Shown here one piece after another: positions 42,175 through 54,982 of a stretch of 64,000 bases of DNA. Position numbers and translations under genes: made by a program. Each line of letters starts with the position of its first letter. Position 1 is the stretch's first letter. The stretch lies in the NCBI RefSeq assembly GCF_000189635.1, contig NW_002476335.1, forward strand, positions 620,001-684,000, in the 5' to 3' direction. The stretch is from Tetrahymena thermophila SB210. Lineage: Eukaryota > Ciliophora > Oligohymenophorea > Hymenostomatida > Tetrahymenidae. The notes under the pieces are model-generated. The model saw only the letters and a program-made list of their open reading frames with translations. It made no database searches and was not told the DNA's origin.

Positions 42175-43636
42175 ATGTTATTAAGTTAATCAATTCAAAA
42201 AGCTGTCGCTAATGCTTTCAAGTAAATTAGCAGATCATAGTATAAAGCCATTTCATGTTTTAGCTCTTCAGATAAAAACGATAATGGAAGTAACAATCAA
42301 GAAGGAGATTCTTCCAAAAATAATGAAAAGAAATAGGCTACTACTAATGATGATATTTATATCCACAAGACCAGCTATAATTTAGAACAATTTAAATCGT
42401 ATACTTAAAACGTTGAAAAAGCTTTGAAGGATCTTAATTAAGAAAAAGAAAAATTAGAAAATTCTTCTCCATTTGATCTTCTACCTCGTAGAAAGCGTAG
42501 AGTTTATGATCGTCCTCTTCATGATCTCGATATTTCTAATTACGAATGTTGGAGATCTTATGATAAAATGATTTTCAAGACTCACAAGCATGCAGCAAGA
42601 GTTGTTTGCAAAATCAACTTGTCTCCTCGTGCTTTAAAGCATGTACTTAATTCATTTGAAACGAAAATTATTAGTCTCCTCAAATTAATCTTTCAAATAA
42701 ATTCTAAAAAATACAGCTTTTAAATTTACATTTTCTATCAAAACTTCTAGCAATTAATTTCATTCAAAATAGACCTTAAATAACATTTTAATTCATATTT
42801 TACTATGATACAAAGTATTTACAATAATCAAGAATTTTTTAGATAAAGATTTGAATGGATAAATAAACTAACAAACAAGCAAGCATAATTTCTATTATAA
42901 AGCAAAAAAATATAGAAAGATAATTAATATAATTTTATTAACATCAAAAGGCTTTTGGTATCGGCTCTGATGTCTCTAGAAACTCAGATGTCTCTACTAG
43001 AGAATATGATTTTGAAGATTCAAATTTAGATTCATTCTTGCTTTACGACTACAAAGCAACTACTGAGTATCACGGAAATAACGATCCTAACTACGATTAT
43101 TAAGTAAATTTTGATAAAATTAGATTTGAATGCCAATATATTAAAAATATATATAGAACTAAGATTAAGTCCCTCCAAAAAAAAGAAAGTAATAACATCC
43201 CACTCCTTAAGAATTTTGGGAATCAGATGAACCTCATGCTTTCAGAGTAAACTGCAGTAATTATGCTGATTACCACAAATTTAAAAAATGGATCTAAACT
43301 GAAGTAATAAACTATAAATAAAAACTTATAATTTATTGAATAATATCATTTAAATAGATTGAAAAAAGAGCTTCTGAAAAATCATATGAAGAGAAAATTA
43401 TTGAAAGATTTGGACCATATAAGATTTATGATCAATATGATTAAAAATATGACTTAGTTAAAGAGCCTTCTGTATTTAAATATGGCAGAGAATATTATTT
43501 AGAAAAAGGTAAAAAATTCTCAGAAAAGGAAATGGAAGAAAATCCTTATCTCAAACCAATTAAGCCTGCCAAACAAATGGAAGACAAATACAGAGTTGCT
43601 TGGCCTTATCAATGGAATCCCAAACCTACTTAATGA
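42175..43636 (+). CDS. Predicted mitochondrial protein, function unknown
   Basis: Four exons, 42175-42642, 42951-43103, 43157-43303 and 43358-43636, 348 residues, all whole codons. The N-terminus MLLSQSIQKAVANAFKQISRS has a basic amphipathic look without acidic residues, typical of a mitochondrial presequence. A disordered stretch follows, then a basic, aromatic-rich body (LLPRRKRRVYDRPL; ARVVCKINLSPRALKH; FRVNCSNYADYHKFKKW) and a Pro-rich end (YQWNPKPTQ). The composition suits a mitoribosomal or respiratory-complex accessory subunit, and its head-to-head partner is a mitoribosomal protein, but I cannot name a family. The first intron (308 nt) has other possible splice sites. Confidence 0.6.
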
Positions 43637-45318
43637 TTTAAATAAATAACATCACTCTCTCACTTTAATCATTAAATAGTTAAAATTATAATAATTTTTA
43701 TTTAAAAGAAGAAATTTAAATTTAGTAACCTTAAATAAATTCTATATATAGAGATTTGTAAACCATTTACTATTTTTATTCTAATTTATAATTTCATTTT
43801 TTTCTATCAATTAGCTTGAATCAAATACTTTTTTTTATTGTGTCATCAATTTGTGTTTATTTTAAAATTAAATTTTCTATTAATAATAAATCATTGGATG
43901 AAACTTTTAAAGATTAAATAAGTAAAACTTTTCAGTTATTTTTTTATAAATTGCTAATTAAGTTGAAAAACAATAATAAAATTCAACATTTTTATTTTAA
44001 CAATTTATTTTTATTTTAAAATTTAAGATTAAGTCATACATAATTCAGTTTAATATTATTAAACTTATTTTTTAAAAAGTAAAATCAATTTTATTCATTT
44101 AATTTTATTGTATTTTTGTTTTTTAATCAGTTATTTATAATTTATTTTATTTGATTAATATTTAATATGTAAATGTATAAAAATTTAAATATTAATTACA
44201 ATAAATTAATAATTTATTCTTTACACAATTTTTTTATATTTTCTTTTCTTATTTTAATGAATAAATGATATGTTTATTCTAAATTAAAAAAAATTATTCT
44301 TTAACTTAGGTTAGGTTCTATTAAAAAAATTTGATTATGCATTATTGGTTGATATATTTTTATATAAAAGAAATTTTTCAATCAATAATCAAAAGCAAAT
44401 TTTAAATTAATAATTTTATTTTATTGAAAATTATTTTTTGAATTTTATTTTGTTTGGAATGATAAATATTTATATATCTTTTTTTTTATCAAAATATTTA
44501 TTACTTAAACACTTATTTCATATGTTCAAAGCTTTTAAAAAGTATTAAACCTTTCTGAAATTTTAATTTTCTTTTATGTTAAAAATAAATTAATAAATAG
44601 ATAGATTTCTTAAATTTAAATTATAATGACTTTATTCCTAAAATAGTTTGCTTTTATAATTAATTATTAAGCTAAATTATATTAAAATAGTTAAGATTAA
44701 AATAATTTATTTTTAAATTGCAATAATATTATTATTTTATTTAAAATAAAATTTAGTAAAAGTTATCGTAATAAAAAATATTACAAATTCTCTTAGATTG
44801 GTTTTCTATTTTTATTTTTTATATTTTATAATTTTTAATTGAAATAAAAATAAATTTGTTTAATTGAATATTAAATTTAAAAAAAACCTAATTATATTAA
44901 CATATATTTTTATTATTAAAATACTAAACATTATTATTGAATTATTAAAATTAAAAAATATATATAAAAATTCTTAAATTATGAAAATATAAGAAGAAAT
45001 AAATTCTATGAAGGTAGAATAAAATAGCAATTTTAAAATTCTACCGTTAAAAAACAATAATTCTGAAAAGAAAAATGATCGTGTTTTGAAAATAGCCAAT
45101 TCAAAAAATCTAAGACTAAAATCACAAACTAAAAAAAATCTCAAAAATTTTAATTAATATTGAATATTGATTACTCAAGAAAGATACTAAATCTTAATTA
45201 ATATCGAATAAAGTTTAATAAAACAAATTTTTAGAAGCTAACATAAAAGAAAAATAATTTTTTTAAAAAAATAAGAGACTAAGCAAGATAATTTAAAAAA
45301 AGAAATTAATTTTATTAT
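43637..45318. other. Long AT-rich intergenic region
   Basis: About 1.7 kb, among the most AT-rich in the window. A 61-codon frame at 44981-45163 (starting MKIQEEINSMKVEQ, ending in TGA) could be a short protein or an upstream exon of the next gene, but no good splice donor joins it. Otherwise nothing recognisable. Confidence 0.5.
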
Positions 45319-47973
45319 ATGAATTTGGAAGATTTAAACTTGTCTTGCATTGCTAAAAAAAATTCTATTTCAGAGATAGGAAATAGAGATTTGCAATAAT
45401 TAGAATGGAGATATTCAGATTGTTTAAAGCTAAACCATAACAGTGTTAACAACAGCAATAATAAAGAGGTAAATATGTTTTTTAATAAAGTATATGTAAT
45501 AAAACAATTTGCATTATAAAGAATGTTTTAGAAGAAATTTGCTAGAATAGGTAGAGAGACAGCTATGGGAAACAAAAAAACTTTAGAAAGAATTCTTACT
45601 GTGATGAATAAATACTTAAGGAACTTTAAGAGAAAAATAGATAACTTGAATAGATTAATGAAAATAATTAGCTTAAGCTCTAAGCACTTGATAAAGAAAA
45701 TGAAAACTTAAGAAATTAACTTTAAGCTAAAGAATCAAAAAAACTTAAATCAACAATTACCAATAACCAGAAAACTGCTGTCAGCTAACCACTGATAGAT
45801 GTAGGATCATAAAAATCTATTGCCTAACTGTAGCATATTCCTGAATCAGAAGCTGAAGAGACCCCAATTAATAGACCAACTATGAAAGGATATTAAAGGA
45901 ACACTATTTCTTTTACTTAATATTCAGCAGGGTTAGAAAACTCTGATGAAGGGTTAAAAAAGAAGAAGAAAAGTGAGTAAAAAATTAAAATGATATTAAA
46001 CAATGGTGGTCTAAATAGTTTAGGTTCTAGTGTACGTAGATTATTTAGTTCAAATACTACACAAAACACTCCTTCTTCTTAAGCAACAAGCTAAATAAAT
46101 AAAAATCTTTTAACGAATTTTTAAAGTGAAGGAAAATATGAGTCTATATCATCAAAAGTAGATTCTAATTTAGAAAAAAAGTTGTATCATGATGAGATAG
46201 TAAAGAAAAATAAACAAAAGTTCAATAGTTAACAATAAACACTAAATAATGGCGCAACTCAAAATGAATCGAGCGATTTAACTATGATAAGCTTATCTAG
46301 CTGTTAAAATTCAAACATAAAACCAATTAATCTTTAGCTTAATAATGATGATACAATATCAAAAATTAGTTGCTATGAAGATTTCAATCATATTTTCAAT
46401 TCATAAAACTAAAATTAAAGTGTTAAGCTTAAATATTATTCTTACTTGCTAGAAGAGAGCTATTTTTAGCATGAAAAGTTTGCATAATATATTTAACACT
46501 AATTGAGTAATGTAATATTTTTTAAATCATTTTTTTAAATGTTTTTTTAATAAACTTAAATAAAAATAATAGGAATAAATTGATTTTGAAAAAAGTAAAT
46601 ATGGAGGAGACTAATAGCACAATAAATTATTAGAATTAGTAGAAAAATAATCAAAACAAATAGAAAAACAAAAAAATGAACTTTTATAGGCAAACAAAAA
46701 ATAAGAATAACTTTCATAACTAGTTTTGCTTTATTAAGATTAAATTGTTAAAATGAATAGTAGCAACGAGGTTGTTTATAGTTAGGTCAAGCAGATGTAA
46801 GACGAACTCAGCACAATAGATCTATTTTTTTAATTTGAAGATGATTTAGATTTAATCCATTTGAGAGACATGTAATTAATTTCTAAATTGGAATCTGTTC
46901 CATCTTTATTTTAGGATGGTGTTGAAAGAATTAAAATGAATGTTAATTAGCTTAAAAATAGAATATTAGAATTAGATAAGATAATTAGATAAAACAAAGA
47001 AGATTTTAATTAGTATTTATCAAATTTAAACTAAAAATTACAAAATTAACTTAACATATCAAACAATTAAAATACTTCAATAATTGAGCACTGTAAATAA
47101 AGACAAACAAATAGTGAGGCTTTGTCAAATATGTACTAGATCCTTAGTTAAACAATAGACAAAACAATTTAAGTTATGATAGAATTATAACAAGAATCTC
47201 AGAAATAAAAAGACACTATTAAACAAAAATCAATTGAAAAATAAAATTTAGAAAAACATTTTAAATAAATAAATGACTTATAAAAAAAGGAATAAGAAGA
47301 AATAATGTAAAAATTGCATGAATAATTTAAGAAACTAAAAGATTAATAATCGAAATTAGAATCATAATTATTTGATGTTAAGCTGGACAAAAAGAGAATT
47401 GTTTATAAGAAATTATAAAAAAAGTTGCAATGCAAATTTATGCATAGTACTGATTGTATAGAACAAGAAATATTTTCTAATACTGAGGGAATTTAAAAAG
47501 GGATTAACAGCGATAGAAAATTGAACTTTAAAGAAGCTATAAACGAATATAACTCAGTAACTAATAAATAAACTGACGAAGTTACTAGCTTTAATTTAAA
47601 GAATGTTGCAAGATCTCTATTTCTAATAACCAAAAATCAACATGATAATTTATAACAATATAAATAGACTTTAATTGAATTTATGAAACTATTTGAGTGG
47701 CTCGAAGTTTGCGTAGAAGTAGATTCTGAAGGCAACTTGCATATTGATGATAGCTTCCTAAGTGAGATAGAGTTACCAGAATTAGTAGAATGGGCAGGCA
47801 TATTTAAAAGAAATATTGAAATAAGTATATAGCAACTTATAAAAAGATAAATTGATAGTAAAATCGATTTAAGTTCTAAAGAAAAAAACTAGCTCAAAAA
47901 ATTAATATATACTGGAAATTATTCAGATTATTTTTCCTTATTGATATAAAATCTTACACAAATAAAAATTTGA
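45319..47973 (+). CDS. Coiled-coil protein, function unknown
   Basis: Three exons, 45319-45468, 45522-46511 and 46573-47973, 846 residues, ending in TGA at 47971-47973. Two coiled-coil regions are plain: residues ~80-130 (LKELQEKNRQLEQINENNQLK, then ENLRNQLQAKESKKLK) and a long one at ~395-620 rich in E, K, Q and L with heptad spacing. The C-terminal ~170 residues are less charged and more globular (EFMKLFEWLEVCVEVD, LPELVEWAGIF). No motor, kinase or membrane motif. Likely cytoskeletal or basal-body scaffold by composition, which is inference only. Confidence 0.68.
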
Positions 47974-48718
47974 AGATGTAACGCATAATAATATAAAATA
48001 AATAAAGAATAATTTAATAAATAAAAATACCTAACTAAAAAATGAAATTTATTTGTAAAGTTTTTAGAAAAATTTTGATAGATTATTATATACAATTTAT
48101 ATAAAATATATAGATTCTTTTCTGTAAATAAACATATAAAAAGATAGATATAATATTAAGAATTTAACTTGTTTTTGTTTCATAAATACAAAAATTTTTA
48201 ATTAAAGATCATCGGTTATGCTTATTGAGCCATTAAATTACTGATTGATTATAATTTTATAAATAAATATTGTTTCAAAAGCAATTTATTTTAGTACCTC
48301 TTTTTATTTCTTAAATACAATTTAGATTTTGAGAAAATATTTTTAAGTAAATTTTAAATTTTCTTTTTTAGTGATGTTAAAATTGATTCATAAATATTTT
48401 GCCGCTTATTCAATAGTCTCAATTGATTAATTTATCAATAATAATTGGCTTAATTAACTAATCTAGGAAATTAAAAAATTCAAATGCTGTTTGCAACAGC
48501 TTAAATTATATAGTTGGTTTTTATATTTTGGCAAATTCTTTTCAATAAATTTTAACGAGTTTGTTACTTAAGTTTTCAATTTATTAACAACAATAAGATT
48601 TTGCTTATAAGAAATATTCTTAATTTTATTTTTAAAAATAAATATTTTTAGTTAAATATAAGTCAAGTTGAAGATTTAATTAGCTTGGATTATACTAATT
48701 TAAGAAAATTTATAAACA
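47974..48718. other. Intergenic, AT-rich
   Basis: 745 bp between two plus-strand genes; no ORF or structured RNA supported. Confidence 0.5.
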
Positions 48719-51700
48719 ATGAAAAGTATAGTGAGTGCTAGTGAGTTAGAATAGATTGTAATGAAATCTTACAGAAGTAATGACTTTCGTAATTGTTTAA
48801 ATACTCTAAGCAATTATAAATTTAATCAAAAAAGTAATGGTTTTTCTAAGTATTTTATGGTTATGTAACTCGAGTCTCACTCTTACTCGACTTCTGATCT
48901 TGGAGTAATATAAAAATATATTGATCATGTGCTAACTATAGATGAACAGCCAATGGCAATTTAAACTCTATTTACTGCTTTCAACGGAGATCTAAAATCT
49001 TATTTCAATCATAAATGGAAATTTAACTTTCTTTTCATCTAAAAAAAATACAAAGATGCTCTTTTAGAAATGAAGAATATGCATTCCTAGTTGAGCATTT
49101 TTAAAAAAAACAAGCTAAAGATTGATCTTAATTAAGAACAATTATTATTTTTAGAATACGAAAAGTAAGAAATTTTACTCAAATAGAGTATTTGCGAAAT
49201 TTTATTTTCAAATTGCACTAACAAAAATTAGATGAATAATTTATATACCCTTTTATCTGATATTTAAATTTATTAAAATGCATCGATAATTAGAAAGACT
49301 AAATTTTATCGTTTTGGCTTGGCGTAATGGAACTTTTTTAATTGTTTTTCTGAAAATGATCCACAATTAAGTGTTTCTACAATTTTAAACAGGAATACTA
49401 ATGAATTGTAAAATTTGATGAATGAGAGTCTAAAATCTTTATAAAGTACATTAAAAATGAGTGGCAAGTAAATACATTAAGAAAATGATCAAAAATAAGA
49501 AAATACCGCCTTAAAAAATAAGTAAATCAAATTAAATCAGAAGTATTTATAGAGTCAAGAATTCGGAGCCCGCAATTTTATAAATTTCATCTTAAGTAGA
49601 TGGTAGGTGATAATAGATGATCTTGAACCTATTATTCTTAGTGATGCAAATGATGGTACTTAAAACTCGTACTATTAATAATAGTAAGATCATGAAAAAA
49701 TTGTTATACAACTTTAAGAATAATTGAATAAAAAATAAACATGGCTTGAAAACAAACTTTACTATTTAGTAATTATGGGTATATGCTATGAATAAACTTA
49801 AAATTATGAAAAAGCTAAAAATGTTTATGAAAAACTATATAGTGAGCTGGAATAAACTGAAAATAACACTATGTACGATTTAATAAAACTAAATTTAGCT
49901 AATTGTTATGTGATTTTAGGTAGTTTCAGCTAGGCTAAAAGGCTTATTGAAGAAACTATTTGCAATACAAGTAACGAAATATTCTAAATCTACAACAAGA
50001 GTATGATGAAGTTATATTTCGAAAAGGATTACGAAGAAGCCTTAGGTCTTCTTAGCTATCTTGAAACTTAAATGATTTCAAAGAATGGAATTTTTGATCA
50101 TCTACTACCTTAAGAGGAGCTAATTTTGCAAAAGGCAATATCTCTATCTAAATGCGGAGATTAAGCAAGTGCAATCACATGCCTGGAAAACTTTTAAATA
50201 TCTTGCAATTTTTCATCGATAATTTCTATTTCTATTTTATCATTTATGATACAAGAGTATAGCTATTACATAAAAAAAGAATTTAATTAATTAAATTCGG
50301 TTGACATGGTTGGGAGATTAGCTAAAACTCTAAATATCTAAGCTAATAGCATAACATAAAAATTTTTATAAGGTACAGTAATATATTTCTCAATCTTTTC
50401 ATTTTATTAAAAAATAAAGAAAAAATATTTATTTTAAAAGCGAAAAAAAAAAATTCATAAAATCTCTATCGAGTTTACATTCCTATTAAGCTGAATAATT
50501 TTTTTAAATAATTAATACTGAATTAATTAACAAATTAGTTAGTTTTAATGACTGACTACATTATTTTAATTTTAATTATTATAACTATTCTATAATTATA
50601 TCAAATAAAATAAAAAAACAACCAGCACTTTTAAATCGTAACCCAGTATAAAAATTCAAAGCTGGAAAAGTAAATATAGACAGCTTGTTGAAAAAAGCAT
50701 TGCTTATTAGTGAAATCATACTAAAAATTTAAGTTTACAGTAAATTTAAAATGAACATAATGTTTATAAATTTTAATAACTTATATAAAATTAATTTTAC
50801 TGGTTTTTTAAAAAATGAATAATGATTGATACAAAATTGAAAAAAAATGGAGTTAATTTAAAACTTTTTTTAATCATAAATAGGATTTGTTTGTACAAAA
50901 TTGTAGAAAACTGATCAGGGAAACATCATATTTAAAGAAATAGTTGAGTTTTATGAAAAAAGCTTGCTCATGAAGCAAAATACTATTGACTTAATTCAGC
51001 TTCAGCAAATTGATATTTTTTTATATTCTTACTGTTTTTTGTTGGCACAAAGTAGTAATAAAAAAGAAAAAAAAGAAATGAAAGCTAGCATAGAAAAAAT
51101 TTAAATTAAATCGGAATAAGAAATTTAAATAATAAGAGATCTTTTTTTATTTGTAGATGTTAAGGATAGTTAATTTACTGATCTCCAAAATTAAACTGAA
51201 ATCAATTTTGATTAAATATTACCAGCTTTATTGTCAGTGCTTATTTCTTCAATTTTTTTAAATCAATAACATTAACAAAAATATTATGAATCTATAAAAC
51301 TTTTATTTTTTGATAAATTTAATATAATTAAAGAAATGTCTAGATAAAGACAACAAAGTAGTTTTTTAGAATCAAGTGGCTAAAATAATATTCAGAATCC
51401 GCCGAATAATTTTACACTTTTTTCTTTTGGAGAAATGGCTTAAATTGATAAAAGTACTTTTCTGCCATAAAATAGTAATATTTAAAATACATTAACATTT
51501 AATAAAAACTCATTTGATAAAGAAGAGTTATAATAATATCAGTATATTGAAAGCCTTCCTTTACCAAAAGAGTATTGTAACAAAATGTTTGAATTAATAA
51601 TTGAAATATCTGAGTTTTACAAGGAATTTAAGAATTATATTGAAAAAAATTGGACTCCTCAACAATTCACTTTTTCAAAAATAAATGCAGATAAAGAAGA

Positions 51701-52494
51701 AGAAATTACTATTTCCTTACAATAAACATTTTCATAATTTACTTCAAAGCACAAACCTCTAATAATCTTGTTTTACAATGAAATAGCATAGAGCATTACG
51801 AAATTGAACGATTAAAGCTAAATTAATAAATGCTTGCAGCTAATATGTTTTAAAACAAAATAAATACTAACAAGAATAAATTTTATTTTATCAATATTTT
51901 AATAATATTTTTAGCCTAATAAATTAGCTTTGAAGCTCACAATTCTTAAATTAAAAAGTAAATAAGGAAACCTAAATTTAAAAGAAGTTGATTTTGAAGG
52001 CTTTTAATCCTTTTTTAGTATATTATCATCATAACCCTATAAAGAGTCTCCTTAAGCATAATTAGAAGCTTTAGTATTTTAAGATTTAACTTTATTATTT
52101 AAGGAGCTATTAATTAATTAAGATAATACTCAAATTATTAATTCTTAATCCCTTTCAGCAATCATAGAATAAGTAATATCTACTAAAGATACATCACTTT
52201 TCAGTTTAAAGTAATTCCTATTTATAATTATTTAAAATTATTTTTATTATCCCTTTTTTTATATAAAATAATAGTTAATTTTATGCAGAATAATAGTAGA
52301 ATATATTTGCAAATATATATACTAAATAAAAATAATAAAACTCTTTTTAAGAACAGATTAATAATGAAAAATAAAATGAATTATAATCTCTTTAGAATAA
52401 CAATCTTCCTTAAAATTAACAAATTCAAAATAAATAAATAAATCTATAATAAAAAAAAAAGAAAAAATCTAATTGTAAATGTGTTATTTTTTGA
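48719..52494 (+). CDS. TPR-like protein with C-terminal polybasic CaaX prenylation signal
   Basis: Four exons, 48719-50372, 50626-50739, 50884-52210 and 52275-52494, total 1,105 codons with all phases consistent. The N-terminal half is helical with TPR-like pairs: IQTLFTAFNGDLKSYF, FLFIQKKYKDALLEMKNM, VIMGICYEQTQNYEKAKNVYEKL, LANCYVILGSFSQAKRLIEE, YFEKDYEEALGLL. The C-terminal half is helical with Q-rich breaks. The last residues are KKKKKSNCKCVIF followed by TGA at 52492-52494: a lysine cluster, then a CaaX box (CVIF) with a second Cys two residues upstream. This predicts prenylation and membrane attachment. Some features recall TRAPPC12-type TPR proteins, but I cannot assign a family. Confidence 0.7.
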
Positions 52495-53199
52495 TTTCAA
52501 TTAAAATGTTAAAAGAGTATTTTAACCATATCAAATAATTTTAAATTTATGTAATAAATTATCATATATATATTATATATCATATTTTAAAATTAAAAAA
52601 TTAATAATTTAATCTTTCAAAAAATTGAATACAGAATTATAAAATAAATAGATAATAAACAGAGAAATATTTTTAAAATTTTGATAATTTTCTTTGGAAA
52701 ATAGTTTAAATTTAATTAATTTTAATTCCAATTTTTTTTTGTAACTTTTAAAATAAATAATCAATTAAAATCTGGATTAATATTTTAAACTGACTGATAA
52801 AAAATTTTTTATTTTTTCAATTATTTTTAATTTATTTAAAAGATATTTTAATCAAGATTTTATTTAATCAATAAATAGAATTATCAAAAAGTGTTTATAT
52901 TTATGAATTTCATCAATATAATAAAAAATAATTTTCTAAATTTAGGTTTTAAGAATAAATTTAAATTAAAGTTGAAATAATTTAAAATAGTATAATTTAC
53001 TAAATTTTCTACAAGTTTTGATAAAAATTTCTATCATTTAATTTTAAAATATAATCTGAATATCTACATAAAACAAACTTAATACTTCCATTTTTCTTAA
53101 GGATATTTAAGAAAAGAGGTTCCACATCCACAATAATTAAATACCTGGAAATGTTCATTAAATTAGTTTTATTTCAATTAAAATATATTTTAGCCAATT
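52495..53199. other. Intergenic between convergent genes
   Basis: 705 bp, extremely AT-rich (for example atcatatatatattatatatcat near 52560). 3' UTR-type sequence only. Confidence 0.5.
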
Positions 53200-54249
53200 T
53201 CAGTTATAAAGAGAACTATATATCATTTCACAATTTACCATTGATTTGCCTCTACTGACATACCCATCTTCTGATATACCTTTGGATGTAAAATTTTGTA
53301 TAAAAGCATTATGAGTAATTAATACTATTTTAGATTTTGTTGTATCAATTTTATTTTCTAAAACATAATTTAATATTCTATTTCTAGCTCTATCAGCCCT
53401 AAAGTAAAGATTTTTTTGTTTTTCAACTGCTGCTGGAAAGATCTCATTCATTATTTTTAAGATTACTTCAGAGATGCTTTAAGGCTATTGATTATTTTTA
53501 TTTTCGTATGTGTATCTATTCAAAATTATATTTTTTTCTTCCTCGTCATGCAAATTAAGAACTTACCAAAATTCTAAATTTTCTTCAAAATCATTTTTCA
53601 TTAGAGAAAAATCAAATACTTTTCCATAAATTTCAATTTATTTTCTTATATTTGATATGTCTTAAACTTTGCTTAATATTTCTGTGAGATCAGGTAAAAC
53701 TACAAATTTTATATTAGCTTAATTAGGATGACTTTTAAATAAATGGAAAGCCGTTTATAATGCTCTAGCTAAAGGAGAAATAAAAACAACTGATATGTTT
53801 ATATCGTATAGATTTTTAGCACAGTTTTCACTCATCAGCACTCCATAAGGATGCAATTCCGAATCAATAAAAGCCGGGTTTGTCTAGTAGACATCTCTAG
53901 AGGGTTTTTCTGAAAATGAAAATCCTGTGCGATAATAAAAATCTGATGAAACATAGTTATAGTAAGAAAGCCCATGTCTGATTAATATAATTTCTTAATT
54001 ATTATTTGTTTACAAAAACGGAACATTAAGCTATATATTATACCTTTCAATTTCCTTTTAATCTACTTAGAAATCTTCATCGCTTACCCATTTTATCTAA
54101 TATTAATCAGGAGAGAGTTTCTTGTTAGCAACATCTGCATGAATATTGTAGCAATTATTCCCATAAGTGCATCTACCTTATAAATAGTATTTGCAATTAT
54201 TTTTGATTCTTTAATTTTGGTAAGTTTAATTTTTAGAATCGTTTTCCAT
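53200..54249 (-). CDS. CCCH zinc finger fused to histidine-phosphatase (phosphoglycerate mutase-like) domain
   Basis: Single exon, ATG 54249-54247 to TGA 53202-53200, 349 residues. Residues ~20-40 form a CCCH zinc finger, NCKYYLQGRCTYGNNCYNIH, with spacing C-X7-C-X5-C-X3-H, a class that mostly binds RNA. From ~88 on is a histidine phosphatase: catalytic RHG motif in EIILIRHGLSYYNY, SPLARALQTAFHLF, conserved acid in LPDLTEIL, and the second histidine in KIVLITHNAFIQ. Catalysis in this superfamily goes through phosphohistidine on the RHG histidine. Both histidines are present, so the enzyme may be active. The size is normal for a single phosphatase domain plus the finger. The substrate is unknown. 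Confidence 0.82.
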
Positions 54250-54982
54250 AGTTTAAGTATTAACTAAAGGAGTTAATATTTAGATTGTTTACAATTTTTT
54301 TTTTTTTAATTAATTTAATTTATATTCAAATCATTATCAATATTTAGAGCATCTAGAATCAAATAAATAGGTATTTTTTTATCTATTATAACACATGCAA
54401 CTAATTTTGAGAAAATAAAATATTTTTATTAAATAGACGCATAAGCATTTATAACTAATTGATTTAAAATAAATTAAAATTTAAATATTGTTAAATATTC
54501 AATCATAAAAAAGTATATCTAAAATAAAAAATAGACTTTTTTAAGAATGCTTGATTATTAATCATTTATTAAAAATCTTTCAAAATACTTTTGATTTATT
54601 GGTTTATAACTATACATTACATATAATTTTGATGTATTTATTTAAAATATTTTCATTAAGATAAAAAAATAATTTATTGTTTAGGTTTTATTTTCATGAC
54701 TTGGTTTGAAATATAAATAGAAAATATTTATAAATCTCTTTATGAATTGAGCTGGACTTTTTTTTGATAAAAGAGAACCATTTAAAAACAAATTATTGTA
54801 TAAATCTTAATTAAGATATTCAAAGAATTAATTGATTTGATTTTAAATAAAAACTATTCGAATTAATCTATTTTTTGAAAAAGAATTTAAAATAAAAATT
54901 ATTTAACAAATAATTGAAGAATCTGTTTCATAGAATAAATTTTATTATTTTAAATATAAATTTAGAAGCTTTAGCACACAAC
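54250..54982. other. Intergenic between divergent genes
   Basis: 733 bp holding both promoters. AT-rich, with a T/A tract at 54294-54310. Nothing else supported. Confidence 0.5.

Noticed and set aside
44981..45163. 61-codon frame upstream of the coiled-coil gene
   Set aside because: No conserved feature and no plausible splice donor joining it to 45319; it could be chance in a 1.7-kb AT-rich spacer.
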